A model generated the notes under the pieces. It was not told the origin of the DNA and searched no databases. It worked only from the letters and a program-made list of their open reading frames with translations. DNA of 64,000 nt from JAUXFS01 sp963772635 (GTDB taxonomy: Bacteria; Pseudomonadota; Alphaproteobacteria; Rhodospirillales; Defluviicoccaceae), in assembly GCA_963772635.1 (NCBI GenBank), contig CAVYYK010000061.1, positions 62,001 through 126,000 on the forward strand, written 5' to 3'. Positions 49,886 to 59,597 of this stretch are shown piece after piece; within the stretch, counting starts at the first letter, position 1, and every line of letters starts with the position of its first letter. Both the position numbers and the translations under genes were made by a program.

Positions 49886-50215
49886 GTGTCGATAGGTCAG
49901 AACACCGCGGCCGGCCAACAGCTGACCGCCTACATCGAGCGCATCGAACGGCTGACGGACGAGATCGAGGGGCTGAAGGACGACCTCAAGGATGTCAAGG
50001 CCGAAGCCAAGGGCAACGGCTTCAACGTCCAGGCGCTGACCAAGCTCATCGCGATCCGCCGCAACAAGCGCCGGGCCGAGGCGGAATCGGAACTGCTCAA
50101 CGACCTGATGCTCTACGCCCACGCCATCGGCATGCCGTTCGATTTGGCGTTTCCGGTCGACGACGAGCCGGCTCCCGTGACCGGACGAAGCGACGCCTCG
50201 GCGCCGGTCGACTGA
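49886..50215 (+). CDS. gapR: GapR/DUF2312 nucleoid-associated protein
   Basis: Alphaproteobacterial DNA-binding protein of 109 residues; Caulobacter GapR binds overtwisted AT-rich DNA ahead of replication forks and stimulates gyrase. The highly conserved core is present: ERLTDEIEGLKDDLKDVKAE, AKGNGFNVQALTKLIAIRR, then AEAESELLNDLMLYAHAIGM. GTG at 49886 has AAGGAG six bases upstream and starts at the family N-terminus VSIGQNTAAGQQL; an open frame further upstream is not conserved. The C-terminal 25 residues are a variable tail. It converges on the cyclase gene with 12 bases between the stops. Confidence 0.92.
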   Translation: MSIGQNTAAGQQLTAYIERIERLTDEIEGLKDDLKDVKAEAKGNGFNVQALTKLIAIRRNKRRAEAESELLNDLMLYAHAIGMPFDLAFPVDDEPAPVTGRSDASAPVD

Positions 50216-50227
50216 TCGCGATCACCA

Positions 50228-52105
50228 CTACTCGGGGAACCCGGCCCTGCGCATCGCAGAAACGTCGATCTCGATGTTTCGCGGCACTTCGCTCACTCCG
50301 TTGTAGGCTGCGTAGGCGTCGATGGTGAAGTCGGGGTTGAGCCGAAGAACCTCGGCGACTTGGGCCTTCGCCTGTTCCGCCTGTCCCGACATGGCGTAAC
50401 TCTGGGCGAGGTAGAGCTGCAGCGGGAGCACGTCGGGATGCTCGGCGACCCCGGCCTCGAGGATGCGGATCGCCTCGTCGTATCGGCCGAGACGGAAATG
50501 CGCCTGACCGAGCCATCCGATCCAGTCCGGCGGGTGATGGGGATCGATCCGCATCGCCTTCTCCAGCACCGCGATGGCTTCCTCGAACCGCCCCGAGGCC
50601 TTGAGGAACCGGCCGAGATTGCCGAGGGTTTCGGCCTGGGTGGGTTCCAGCGCCAGCACCTTGCGGCCCTCGGCCTCGGCCTCGTCGTGCTCTCCCCGAT
50701 ACTGGTGGACCAGGGCGACGAGCAGGTGCGCGCCCGCCGCGCGGTCGTCGAGCTCGACCGCTTTGCGCCCCAGCTCCATCGCTTTCGCCAGATTGCGGTC
50801 GCGGTCGCGGCCCCACAGCCGCCACTCGTGCCAATAGAGGAACCCGAGATTGGTGTAGGCGCGGGCGTAGTTCGGATCGAGGGCGATCGCCTTCTCGAAC
50901 AGCTCCTTCGCTTGCTCGACGTTCTTCCGGCTGACGGTGGCGAGGTGCTTGCGGCCGCGCAACAGGGCGTCGTAGGCCTCCAGATTGCGGGTGCCGCGGG
51001 GCCGCTCCAACTCGGCGCGATCGGTGTCGGTGAGTTGAACCGACAACGCAGAGACGATCGCCCGGGTCACGTCGTCCTGGACGGCGAAGACGTCCTCCGC
51101 CTGGCGGTCGTAGCGTTCCGCCCACAGGTGGCCGCCATCGGAAGCATCGATGAGCTGGGCATTGATCCGCATCCGGCCGCCGGCCCGCCGCACGCTCCCT
51201 TCGAGGACATAGCGGACGCCGAGATCGGTGGCGACGTCCTGCACCTTCACCGGCTTGCCCTTGTAGGTGAACACCGAGTTGCTGGCGATGACGTGCAGTC
51301 CCGAAACCTTCGACAGGTCGGTGATCAGATCGTCGGTCATGCCGTCGGCGAAGTACTCCTGCTCCGGATCGCCGCCGATGTTGGTGAACGGCAGCACCGC
51401 GAGCGAGGGTTTGTCCGGCAAGGAGTACGCCATTTTCGCGACCGAGGCCGGCGCGAAATCGGGCTTGGTCTGGTGGTACCAGAGGCCGGCGCCTCCGACG
51501 GCCACGACCAATGCGACAAGCGCCGCGATCAACCACGGACGGCCGGGTTCCCTGGCTTTCGGCGCGTCGACGATCCTGCCGGCGTCGGCGGGGTCGAGCA
51601 GAACCTTGTAGGCGTTGACCGGCTCTGTCGATGTTCTTGACCGTCTGCGGGCCGAGAGAGGCGAAGCCGACGTCGACGTTCTCCTTGACTTGGTCGAGGA
51701 CGCGGCCGGAGAGGCAGATGCCGCCGGGCTCGGCCAGGGCCTCCAGCCGGGCGGCGACGTTGACGCCGTTGCCGTAGATGTCGTCGCCGTCGACGATGAT
51801 GTCGCCGAGGTTGATGCCGATGCGGAACGCGATCCGCTTTTCCGCCGGCGTGTCCGCGTCGCGCTCGCTCATCCCGCGCTGGATGGCGACCGCGCAGGTC
51901 AGCGCGTCGACCACGCTGGCGAACTCGACCAGCGCGCCGTCGCCCATCAGCTTGACGATGCGGCCGTGGTGTTCGGCGATCGTCGGATCGACGACTCGGC
52001 GCGAAGGGCCTTGAGCGCCGCATGGGTCCCCGCCTCGTCCCCGCCCATCAGCCGGCTGTAGCCGACCACGTCGGCGGCCATGATCGCGGTGAGCTTGCGT
52101 TCCAT
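50228..52105 (-). CDS. Class III nucleotide cyclase / TolB-like / TPR protein 1, frameshifted
   Basis: About 625 codons. An N-terminal class III adenylate/guanylate cyclase domain (MERKLTAIMAADVVGYSRLM, then HHGRIVKLMGDGALVEFASV, FRIGINLGDIIVDGDDIYG, NGVNVAARLEALAEPGGI) precedes one membrane helix (LIAALVALVVAVGGAGLW). Next comes a TolB/FlgO-like domain (KPSLAVLPFTNIGGDPEQEY, HLWAERYDRQAEDVFAVQDD) and at least five TPR units. One extra base near 52010 and further shifts near 51875 and 51625 interrupt the cyclase-linker part. It starts five bases after the SARP gene ends, so the two are an operon. A membrane-bound signalling protein; the signal is unknown. Confidence 0.85.
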
Positions 52106-52110
52106 AACCG

Positions 52111-54216
52111 TTACTCCGGCAGACCGGCCTTGACCAGAAGGCTTGCGAGCAGGTCGACGGCGGCGCGATCCTTGTAGTCGGCGTTTCGGCGCTTCCATCC
52201 GGAGACGGTGAATTTCGGATCGACGCGAAGCACCTCGGCCACCTCGCCTCGCGCCTCCTCCATCCGCCCGAGAGCGCTATACGCGGCCGTGAGTTGGATA
52301 TGGGGAACAGCACGGTCCGCGACGCGGGCGCTGGCCCGTTTCGCCGTTTCGATGGCGTCCTCGTAGTGGCCGGCGAGCAACTGGGCCTCTGCAAGGGCCC
52401 AGAACAGCGAAACCGGATGGCGCGGGCTCACCCGTTCGGCGTGCTTCAGCACCTCTACCGCACGCTCCGTTTGGCCGGCACGGTAGAGAACGGTGCCCAG
52501 TCCCCAGTTCGCCTGGAAATCGTTGGGGGCGATCTCCACCGCCTTTTCGCGAAGGCGATGGCGCGATCATGGTCGCCTTTGAGCTGGTAGAGATTACCGA
52601 GCTGCATGTAGCCGAGGGTATCGTTGGGATCCATCTCGATGGCCTGCTCGGCAAGCTCGATTCCCTTGCGGATCCACGCCTCGCGGTCGTCGGTCCAGCC
52701 CATTCTCGCTTCCCACCAGTAGGACCAAGCAAGGCCGCCGACAGGACGGCTCCATTCGGATCGGCCTCGTGGGCTCGCTGAATCAATCTCACGTGTGCGA
52801 ACGGTGCTTTCACGGGTGAACTTGTAGAGTTCGGCCATACCCTGCATCCGCAGCAGCCAGGCGTCGAGGTTGCGGGTGCCGCGGCTGGCGACGCGGGCAT
52901 GGTCGCCGCCGGTGAGCTTGACCTGCAGTTCGACGAGGATGCGGCGGACGATGTCGTCCTGGAGGGCGAACAGATCCTTTGCCTCGCCATCGAAATTGTC
53001 GGCCCACAGGTGGTGGCCTTTGACGGCGTCGACGAGCTGCGCGTTGATGCGAAGCGTATCGCCGGAACGCTGGATGCTGCCTTCGACGATGTAGCGGACG
53101 CCAAGCTCTTCGGCGATCTCCGTCGCGGTCGCGGACTTGTCCTTGAACGCGAAGCTGGAGGTCCGCGAGATCACGAAAAGCTGGGGAAGCTGGGAAAGGG
53201 CGGTAATGATGTCCTCGGTCAGGCCCTTGGCGATGAAATCGTCCTGCTTGTCGCCGCTGAAGTTCTCGAACGGAAGGACGGCGATCGAAGGCTTGTCGGG
53301 GAGCGGATAGGCCATTGTTGCCACGGCGGCCGGTTCGAAGTCGGGTTTGGTCCAGTGCAGCCAACCGGCGAAGGCGCCGAAGCCGACGACGACGACGGCC
53401 GCCGCGACCGTCGCCCAGCGCCAGGGCGCGCCGGGGGCTGCGACGCGCGCGCCGCCACGGCCTGGCGAGCGGCCCCTCGGGATAGCGTTCCGGCACGAAC
53501 GGCGTCGACGAGGGCATGGGTTTCCGGCTCCGGCGCGGCCTGCAACTCCCGTTCAAGCAGCCCTTCCAGCTCGTTGAACTGCTTGAGCGCGTCGCTTCGC
53601 CGGCCCGCTGCGGGCCAGGCCGCGAATGAGGAGCCGGTGCCCTTCCTCGTTCAAGCGGATCGAGACCGAGGAGACGTCGCGCCGTTGCGATCGCCGCCTC
53701 GGCATCCCCCCGCTCGAGGCGAAGAGCGGCTAGGCGCTCAAGGGCACCGCAGGCGCGGACGTGCAGGCGAGCCCGCTCGGCGGCGAGCCACTCCTCGAAC
53801 ATCTCCTCGCCGGTATCGAGCCCTTGCAGGAGAGGCCCCCGGTAGAGCGTGTCGGCATCGGCAAGCGAGCCCTCGTCGTCCCCGGCGGTCAACGCCTCGA
53901 AGCGGAGGGCGTCGACCGCCAAGTCCTCTCCGTTCACACATACGGTGTCGCGGGTGGTGTCCAGGTGCTCGCCGGCGTCGTCGCCGAGCGCGGTTCGGAT
54001 CTCGTAGAGGGTCTGGCGCAGACTCTTGCGCGCCTGCTCGTCGAAGCGGTCGCCCCACAGCAATCCCGCCAGGTGCTCGCGGTCGAAGGCGCGCCCCGGC
54101 TGCAACGCCAGATAGGCGAGGAGCGCCCATGCCTTCTTGTTGGAGAGGCGCAGCGGCCGGTCGGGCCCGCTGGACCCCTCGCAACCGCCGAGGAGGGTGA
54201 GTTCGAGAACGCCCAT
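52111..54216 (-). CDS. SARP-type regulator fused to TolB-like domain and TPRs, frameshifted
   Basis: About 700 codons. The N-terminus is an OmpR-like winged helix plus bacterial transcriptional-activation domain as in SARP regulators: LELTLLGGCEGSSG, LSNKKAWALLAYLALQPGRA, RKSLRQTLYEIRTALGDDAG, GEEMFEEWLAAERARLHVRA. A membrane helix, a TolB-like domain (KPSIAVLPFENFSGDKQDDF, DIITALSQLPQLFVISRTSS) and TPRs (RKGIELAEQAIEMDPNDTLG) follow. Shifts near 53650, 53450, 52760 and 52545 break the frame. The TolB and TPR parts are close to those of the cyclase protein at 55.6-57.5 kb. ATG 54216 is chosen at the start of the winged helix. Divergent from two small secreted protein genes. Confidence 0.83.
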
Positions 54217-54452
54217 ACGTCCCCTGCCTCCCTGATCCCATCGAACAACCCTCTCACATATAAACCGCCCCTCCGCGACCGCAAAGCACGGTCGCAAGCC
54301 GATTTGACGGGGGTGCCCGCTTTTTGACGCTCGCCCAGACGCTTTTCCGACGGTCTGCGGACGGTCCGCTGACGGTCTCCGTCTATTCCTTTGGAAATGA
54401 GAGGCAGCCGCTACGATGGCTGCCGGAGCAAATCAAAGATTGGGAGGCAACC

Positions 54453-54960
54453 ATGAACATGAAAACGCTGTTCGCCGACCGCCGCGACACTGGTCGCGGT
54501 ATCGTCGCCCGCGCTCCAACCGGCATTCGCCGCAGAGCCGGTGAACCATTCCGGCCGCACCATCACCTACCGCGGCGATGTCAAGGTCGAGAAAGTCGGC
54601 GACGTCGAAGGGCACATCAGGGGGACATTCAAGCGGGCGGGGTTGACCCTGCACGAGACCGGGCCGCGCGCCGGTCAGGTTTCGGAGATCGTGATCGAAG
54701 GGGACTTCGACATGATCAAGGGGCTCGGGCGCGTACCAGGCGAAGATGTTCCGGACCTTTGCCGACGGCGACACCGTCACCCTTCAGATCGACGGCGAGA
54801 GCAAGCCGAAAGGCGTCGGCGTCGGCACCTACAGGTGTATCGAGGGAACCGGCGGCCATGGCCGGGCGTCCAATGCGAGGGCACCTACGAGCGCCAGGGG
54901 TTCAAGAACAAGATGACCGTCGTCGACTGGAAAGGAACGATCATCCCGCCCGGATCCTGA
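54453..54960 (+). CDS. Small secreted protein of unknown family, frameshifted
   Basis: About 168 codons from ATG 54453, which has GGGAGG seven bases upstream. The start MNMKTLF leads into a signal peptide after one shift near 54475 (ATLVAVSSPALQPAFAAEP-like sequence across two frames). The mature part is strand-rich: NHSGRTITYRGDVKVEKVGD, VSEIVIEGDFDMIKGLG, then after a shift near 54735 AKMFRTFADGDTVTLQIDGE, and at the end GVQCEGTYERQGFKNKMTVV and DWKGTI. It may form a small beta-barrel like lipocalin-type or DUF3224-like proteins, but I do not recognise it with certainty. The DUF1330 protein gene is 61 bases downstream. Confidence 0.65.
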
Positions 54961-55021
54961 GACCCACCCACCGATGTTGGAAACCGGATTTGAACGGCCA
55001 CTGGCCGAAGGAGGATCGACC

Positions 55022-55411
55022 ATGATCAAACACGTAACCCTTGTTGTCGGGTTCATGCTACTTGCCGCATTTGCTTTTGCCGGCGAGCCCGATGATCCGG
55101 CCGAAGCGGCGGACACCAAGGCCTATCTCGTCGGTTTGGTTACCGTGAAGAATAAGGACTGGGTAAAGGAGTACCGTCCGAAAACGGCCGAACTCCTGAA
55201 AAAATACGGCGGTCGAATTCTCGTTCGGGGAAAACCCGCAAAAGTTCTCGAGGGGACTGCGCCCGATGCCGATGCCATTTTGGTTGTCGAGTTCCCTTCG
55301 ATGGAAAAAGCCAGCGCATGGTATAACGACCCGGACTATCAACCGCTTATAAAGCTTCGTCAAACGGGATCCGAGGTCGATTTCGTTCTCGTCGAAGGGC
55401 TGACGCAGTAA
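55022..55411 (+). CDS. Secreted DUF1330-family protein
   Basis: A 129-residue protein with a signal peptide (MIKHVTLVVGFMLLAAFAFA, cleavage after FAG) and a ferredoxin-like alpha/beta DUF1330 domain. The typical pattern is AYLVGLVTVKNKDWVKEY, KYGGRILVRGKPAKVLEG, and VVEFPSMEKASAWYNDPDYQ plus a final strand VDFVLVEGLT. Most DUF1330 proteins are cytosolic; an exported one is less usual. It lies between the secreted protein gene at 54.45 kb and a cyclase gene fragment, probably cotranscribed with the former. Confidence 0.85.
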   Translation: MIKHVTLVVGFMLLAAFAFAGEPDDPAEAADTKAYLVGLVTVKNKDWVKEYRPKTAELLKKYGGRILVRGKPAKVLEGTAPDADAILVVEFPSMEKASAWYNDPDYQPLIKLRQTGSEVDFVLVEGLTQ

Positions 55412-55470
55412 TAGCCCGTTGACGAAGTCGACGCTTGGCCCATTCCTTGTGCCTGTGACGGCTTGGCGGA

Positions 55471-55578
55471 GGCGCGAAGGGCTTGAGCGCCGCCATGCGT
55501 CCCCGCCTCGTCCGCGCCCATCAGCCGGCTGTAGCCGACCACGTCGGCGGCCATGATCGCGGTGAGCTTGCGTTCCAT
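55471..55578 (-). pseudogene. 5'-end fragment of a class III cyclase gene
   Basis: Carries only the first 35 or so codons of the cyclase family (MERKLTAIMAADVVGYSRLM, GADEAGTH), nearly identical to the starts of the genes at 52105 and 57460. The homology ends near CTTCGCGCC (55471) and unrelated sequence follows. It begins five bases after the stop of the cyclase/TPR gene at 55584, the same spacing as between the SARP gene and the cyclase gene at 52105. A truncated relic of a former downstream gene. Confidence 0.85.
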
Positions 55579-55583
55579 ATCCG

Positions 55584-57460
55584 TTACTCCGGCAGACCGG
55601 CTTTGATCAGGGAACCGGAAAGCCTGTCCAAATCCGGTTGGTTCTTGTAACTCCGCGTACGCATAAATTTGGTGACCGTGAAACTTGGGTCGCTTTTCAA
55701 GATCGTCGCTGCCTCCGCCTGTGACTTTTCCGTGCGTCCGAGCGCGCCATAGGCGGCGACCAGAAGAACGTGCGGGAAAGTGGGTTCCGCCTTGCGGGCG
55801 ATGGCTCGCTTTCCGGTTTCGATGGACTGTTCATACTGACTGGCGAGAAATTGCGCCTCCTGAATACTCCAAAGCAGCGGAACCGGATGACGGGGCGCCA
55901 GACGCTCGGTGCGTTTCAAAAACTCCAAGCCTCGTTCCGCCTGTCCTGCCTTATACAAGATAACGCCGAGCCCCCAATTGGTGGCCATGTCGTTGGGGGC
56001 CAACTCCACCGCCTTCTCGCGGAAAGCGATCGCCCGGTCATGATCTCCTTGGAGCTGCATGATGTTGCCGAGCTGCATGTAACCGAGGGGCTGCTTCGGA
56101 TCCATTTCGATGGCTTTTTCGGCGAACTCGATCCCCTTGCGAATCCACCCCTCGCGGTCGTCGGTCCACCCTTGCCTGGCCTCAAGAAAGTAACACCAGG
56201 CGATCCCGGCCAACGGCCGCGCCCAGTTCGGATCCGCCTCGTGGGCTTGCTGATACAGTTCCCGCGAACGGGCGGTACCTTCGCGGGTGAATTTAAAGCT
56301 TTGAGTGTTCGCTTGGATATTGCAAAAGCCAGGCGTCCAGATTGGTGGTTCCGCGGGCGGCGACGCGGACAAAGTCACCGAAGGTGAGCTTGACCTGAAG
56401 CTCGATCGCGATCCGACGGACGATGTCGTCCTGGAGGGCGAAAAGATCCTCGGTTTTGCCATCGAAATTGTCGGCCCACAGGTGGTGACCATCGACCGCG
56501 TCGATCAGCTGGACGTTGACCCGGATCTGGTCGCCGGAGCGTTGGACGCTGCCCTCGACAATGTAGCGCACCCCCAGCTCTTCCGCGACCTCGGTCACCG
56601 TGAACGGCTTGTCTTTGAACGCGAAGCTCGAGGTTCGGGAGATAACGAACAGCTCGGGCACGCTGGAAAGCGCGGTGATGATGTCCTCGGTCAGACCCAT
56701 GGCGATGAAATCGTCGCGCTCGTCGCCGCTGAAGTTCTCGAACGGAAGGACGGCGATCGAGGGTTTGTCGGGGAGCGGATAGGCCATCTTCGCCACCGCC
56801 GCCGGCGCGAAATCGGGCTTGGTCTGGTGGTACCAGAGGCCGGCGCCTCCGACGGCCACGACCAACGCGACGACCGCCGCGATCAACCACGGGCGGCCGG
56901 GTTCCTTGGCTTTCGGCGCGCCGACGATCCTGCCGGCGTCGGCGGTATCGAACAGCACCTTGTAGGCGTTGATCGGATCTTCGATGTTCTTGACCGTCTG
57001 CGGGCCGAGAGAGGCGAAGCCGACGTCGACATTGCCCTTGACCTGGTCGAGCACCCGGCCGGAAATGCAGATGCCGCCGGGCTCGGCCAGGGCCTCCAGC
57101 CGGGCGGCGACGTTGACGCCGTTGCCGTAGATGTCGTCGCCGTCGACGATGATGTCGCCGAGGTTGATGCCGATGCGGAAGGCGATCCGCTTGTCCGCCG
57201 GCACGTCCTGGCTCGCGCTCGCCCATCCCCCGCTGGATGGCGACCGCGCATGTCAGAGCGTCGACCACGCTGGCGAACTCGACCAGGGCGCCGTCGCCCA
57301 TCAGCTTGACGATGCGGCCGTGGTGCTCGGCGATCGTGGGATCGACGACCTCGGCGCGAAGGGCCTTGAGCGCCGCATGGGTCCCCGCCTCGTCCGCGCC
57401 CATCAGCCGGCTGTAGCCGACCACGTCGGCGGCCATGATCGCGGTGAGCTTGCGCTCCAT
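55584..57460 (-). CDS. Class III nucleotide cyclase / TolB-like / TPR protein 2, frameshifted
   Basis: About 625 codons, same layout as the gene at 50.2-52.1 kb. The cyclase domain (MERKLTAIMAADVVGYSRLM; RIVKLMGDGALVEFASVVDA; RIGINLGDIIVDGDDIYGNG) and the membrane linker are nearly identical to that gene. The TolB-like domain (KPSIAVLPFENFSGDERDDF, FVISRTSSFAFKDKPFTVTE) and the TPRs (RKGIEFAEKAIEMDPKQPLG) instead match the SARP fusion. Frameshifts lie near 57210 and 56325. ATG 57460 has GGGAGGG before it. Catalytic Asp residues appear present (FSADxVGY-type start AADVVGYS and MGDGALVEF), so cyclase activity is plausible. Confidence 0.87.
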
Positions 57461-57619
57461 GGGCTCCCTCCCGGTCAAATTTTTCTTGATTATGTTGTTA
57501 TTGTACTGCGACGCAGTTGCAATAGCCATCGCTTTCATTCAACCGCTATTCCATCCTGCTTCGCAAAGTCTCCATCGAGGTTTATGGTGCGGCGGCGCCT
57601 CCGATTGAGAAGAATTCAT

Positions 57620-58291
57620 TGATGACTCGAGGACTGGCTCGAGACCTTTCCGGCGCTCGCGGCACTGGACGAACCGGCGGCGCGGATCCTCCGGAAGGCG
57701 GCGACGGTGATGACGTTGCCGGTCGGGGCGGCGCCGTTTCGTCAGGGCAGCGCGTGCGAGGCCTATCTGTTCGTCGTTTCCGGCAGCGTCCGGGTGCACA
57801 TGGTCTCGGAGACCGGCCGCGAGATCGTGCTCTATCGGGTCGAGGACGGGCAGACGTGCATCCTGACGACGTGTTGTCTGATGTCGCGGGAGGACTATCC
57901 GGCCCACGCCATCACCGAGACCGAGGTCACCGCGGCGGTGCTGCCGGCCGGCGCCTTTCGCGAGCTGGTCGCCCGCTCCGCCGGGTTCCGCGAGTTCGTT
58001 TTCTCCGCCTACGGGCACCGTGTCGCCGATCTGATGGAACTGGTCGACCAGGTGGCGTTCCACAGCATCGACCTCCGCCTCGCCCGCTTTCTCCTCGAAA
58101 ACAAAGGGGCGGACGGAAGGCTCGACGCCACCCATCAGCACGTGGCGGTGGAACTGGGCACCGCCCGCGAGGTGGTCAGCCGCCAGCTCAAGGAGTTCGA
58201 GCGGCGCGGCTGGGTGGAGCTGCACCGGGGCCGGATCGACATCGTCGACGCCGACGCCCTCGACGATCTCCTCAACAAGCAGGCTTTGTGA
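57620..58291 (+). CDS. Crp/Fnr-family transcriptional regulator
   Basis: About 220 residues. The N-terminal part (FPALAALDEPAARILRKAAT) runs in frame from about 57630 but has no ordinary start codon there, so a small indel near 57620 (GATGACTCGAGG) probably hides the ATG; a GTG at 57707 would cut the protein. The cNMP-binding barrel shows FRQGSACEAYLFVVSGSVRV and TGREIVLYRVEDGQTCILTT, and the C-terminal HTH_Crp shows HQHVAVELGTAREVVSRQLK, EFERRGWVELHRGRIDI. The Cys pair in ILTTCCLMSRED is typical of the Crp/Fnr subgroup near DUF2892 genes. It lacks an N-terminal Fnr iron-sulfur Cys cluster. The next gene is DUF2892. Confidence 0.88.
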
Positions 58292-58301
58292 CCTAGTCAC
58301 A
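58287..58301. promoter_or_regulatory. Inverted repeat TGTGAC-N3-GTCACA at the end of the Crp/Fnr gene
   Basis: Six-base arms around CTA, overlapping the stop codon of the regulator and 78 bases before the DUF2892 gene. It resembles Crp-type half-sites (TGTGA/TCACA) but has 5 rather than 6 bases between them, so it is only a candidate operator. Confidence 0.35.
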
Positions 58302-58378
58302 GACGGCGTTGGCGGTTTGGTGGTCTTATACCCGGGTACTCGCGACATTCCGTCGCGTTGGAGGAGAAGGGAAAAGCC

Positions 58379-58576
58379 ATGCCAAAGAACGAAGGAACCA
58401 TCGACCGGGTGCTCCGGATCATCGTCGGCGCGATCCTGATCGCGCTGGTGTTCGTCGGACCGCAGACGCCATGGGGCTGGATCGGCGTGATCCCGCTGGT
58501 CACCGGGTTCGTCGGCTGGTGCCCGGCCTACCGGCTGCTGGGGCTCCGCACCTGCCCGGTCGAGAAGCAAGCCTGA
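58379..58576 (+). CDS. DUF2892 (YgaP-type) small membrane protein
   Basis: 65 residues with two transmembrane segments: the DUF2892 pattern MPKNEGTIDRVLRIIVGAIL and TPWGWIGVIPLVTGFVGWCP, ending AYRLLGLRTCPVEKQ with the conserved CPxY and CP cysteine pairs. DUF2892 domains occur alone or fused to rhodanese in sulfur-related membrane proteins. The ATG at 58379 has GAGAAGG upstream. Adjacent Crp/Fnr regulators are common, so it is probably the regulator's target. Confidence 0.92.
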   Translation: MPKNEGTIDRVLRIIVGAILIALVFVGPQTPWGWIGVIPLVTGFVGWCPAYRLLGLRTCPVEKQA

Positions 58577-58691
58577 GCACGCCGCGGAGCGCGTCCGTCC
58601 GTCCATCTTCCCCTGACAAGGCGCCTTCGTCGCACTATGCTGCGTGCCTGTGCCGGCGGTTGCCGGCGGTGGGGCGAGGGTGGTACTGGAG

Positions 58692-59597
58692 ATGCGGCTT
58701 CCGGCGAGAGTCATGATGGTCGAGGTCGGTCCCCGCGACGGCCTGCAGAACGAGCCGGGGACCGTTTCGACCGAGACCAAGATCGAGCTGATCGACCGGC
58801 TGGCCGAGGCCGGCATGCCGGTGGTCGAGGCCGGCAGCTTCGTCTCGCCCAAGTGGATCCCGCAGATGGCCGACAGCGCAGAGGTGCTGGCCGGCATCGT
58901 CCGCCGGCCGGGAACCCGCTACGCGGCGCTGACCCCCAACAGGATGGGCTTCGACCGGGCGCTGGCGGCCAAGGCCGACGAGGTGGCGGTGTTCGCCGCC
59001 GCTTCCGAGAGCTTCTCGCAGAAGAACCTCAACTGCTCGATCGACGAGAGCTTCGACCGCTTCGCCGGTGTCTGCGAGGCCGCCGCCGCCCATGATATCC
59101 CGGTCAGGGGCTACGTCTCGTGCGTGTTGGGCTGTCCCTACGAGGGCGAGGTGGCGCCCGCGGCGGTCGCCGCCGTCGCCGAGCGGCTGCGCGGGCTCGG
59201 CTGCTACGAGATTTCCCTCGGCGACACCATCGGCGTCGGCACCCCGGCCCGCGCCCAGGAGATGGTCGAGGCGGTCTCCCGGGTGGTCCCGGCGGAGAAC
59301 CTGGCGGCCCATTTCCACGACACCTACGGCCAGGCGCTGGCCAACATCCTGGCGGTGCTGGAGCGGGGGATCGCGGTCATCGACTCCTCGGTCGCCGGCC
59401 TCGGCGGCTGCCCCTACGCCAAGGGCGCGTCGGGCAACGTCGCCTCCGAGGACGTACTCTACATGCTGGACGGTCTCGGCATCGCCACCGGCGTCGATCT
59501 CGACGCGCTGGCGGCGGCGGGGGTTTTCATCAGCCGCGCCCTCGGCCGGCGGCCCGCGTCCAAGGTATCGCAGGCGATGGCCGCCAAGCTCGCCTGA
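58692..59597 (+). CDS. liuE: Hydroxymethylglutaryl-CoA lyase
   Basis: Cleaves HMG-CoA to acetyl-CoA and acetoacetate, the last step of leucine degradation; 301 residues. HMG-CoA lyase signatures are MMVEVGPRDGLQNEPGTVS (catalytic Asp/Arg), EAGSFVSPKWIPQMADSAEV, HFHDTYGQALANILAVLE and the flexible Cys loop SVAGLGGCPYAKGASGN. ATG 58692 begins MRLPARVMMVEVGP; the open frame further upstream is not conserved. It completes the pathway encoded at 33.6-43.1 kb, although 15 kb lie between. The next gene overlaps its TGA by one base (TGATG-type). Confidence 0.95.
   Translation: MRLPARVMMVEVGPRDGLQNEPGTVSTETKIELIDRLAEAGMPVVEAGSFVSPKWIPQMADSAEVLAGIVRRPGTRYAALTPNRMGFDRALAAKADEVAVFAAASESFSQKNLNCSIDESFDRFAGVCEAAAAHDIPVRGYVSCVLGCPYEGEVAPAAVAAVAERLRGLGCYEISLGDTIGVGTPARAQEMVEAVSRVVPAENLAAHFHDTYGQALANILAVLERGIAVIDSSVAGLGGCPYAKGASGNVASEDVLYMLDGLGIATGVDLDALAAAGVFISRALGRRPASKVSQAMAAKLA

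Noticed and set aside
58287..58301. Canonical Crp or Fnr binding site
   Set aside because: Spacing between TGTGA and TCACA is 5 rather than 6 and the Fnr half-site TTGAT is absent; kept only as a low-confidence inverted repeat.
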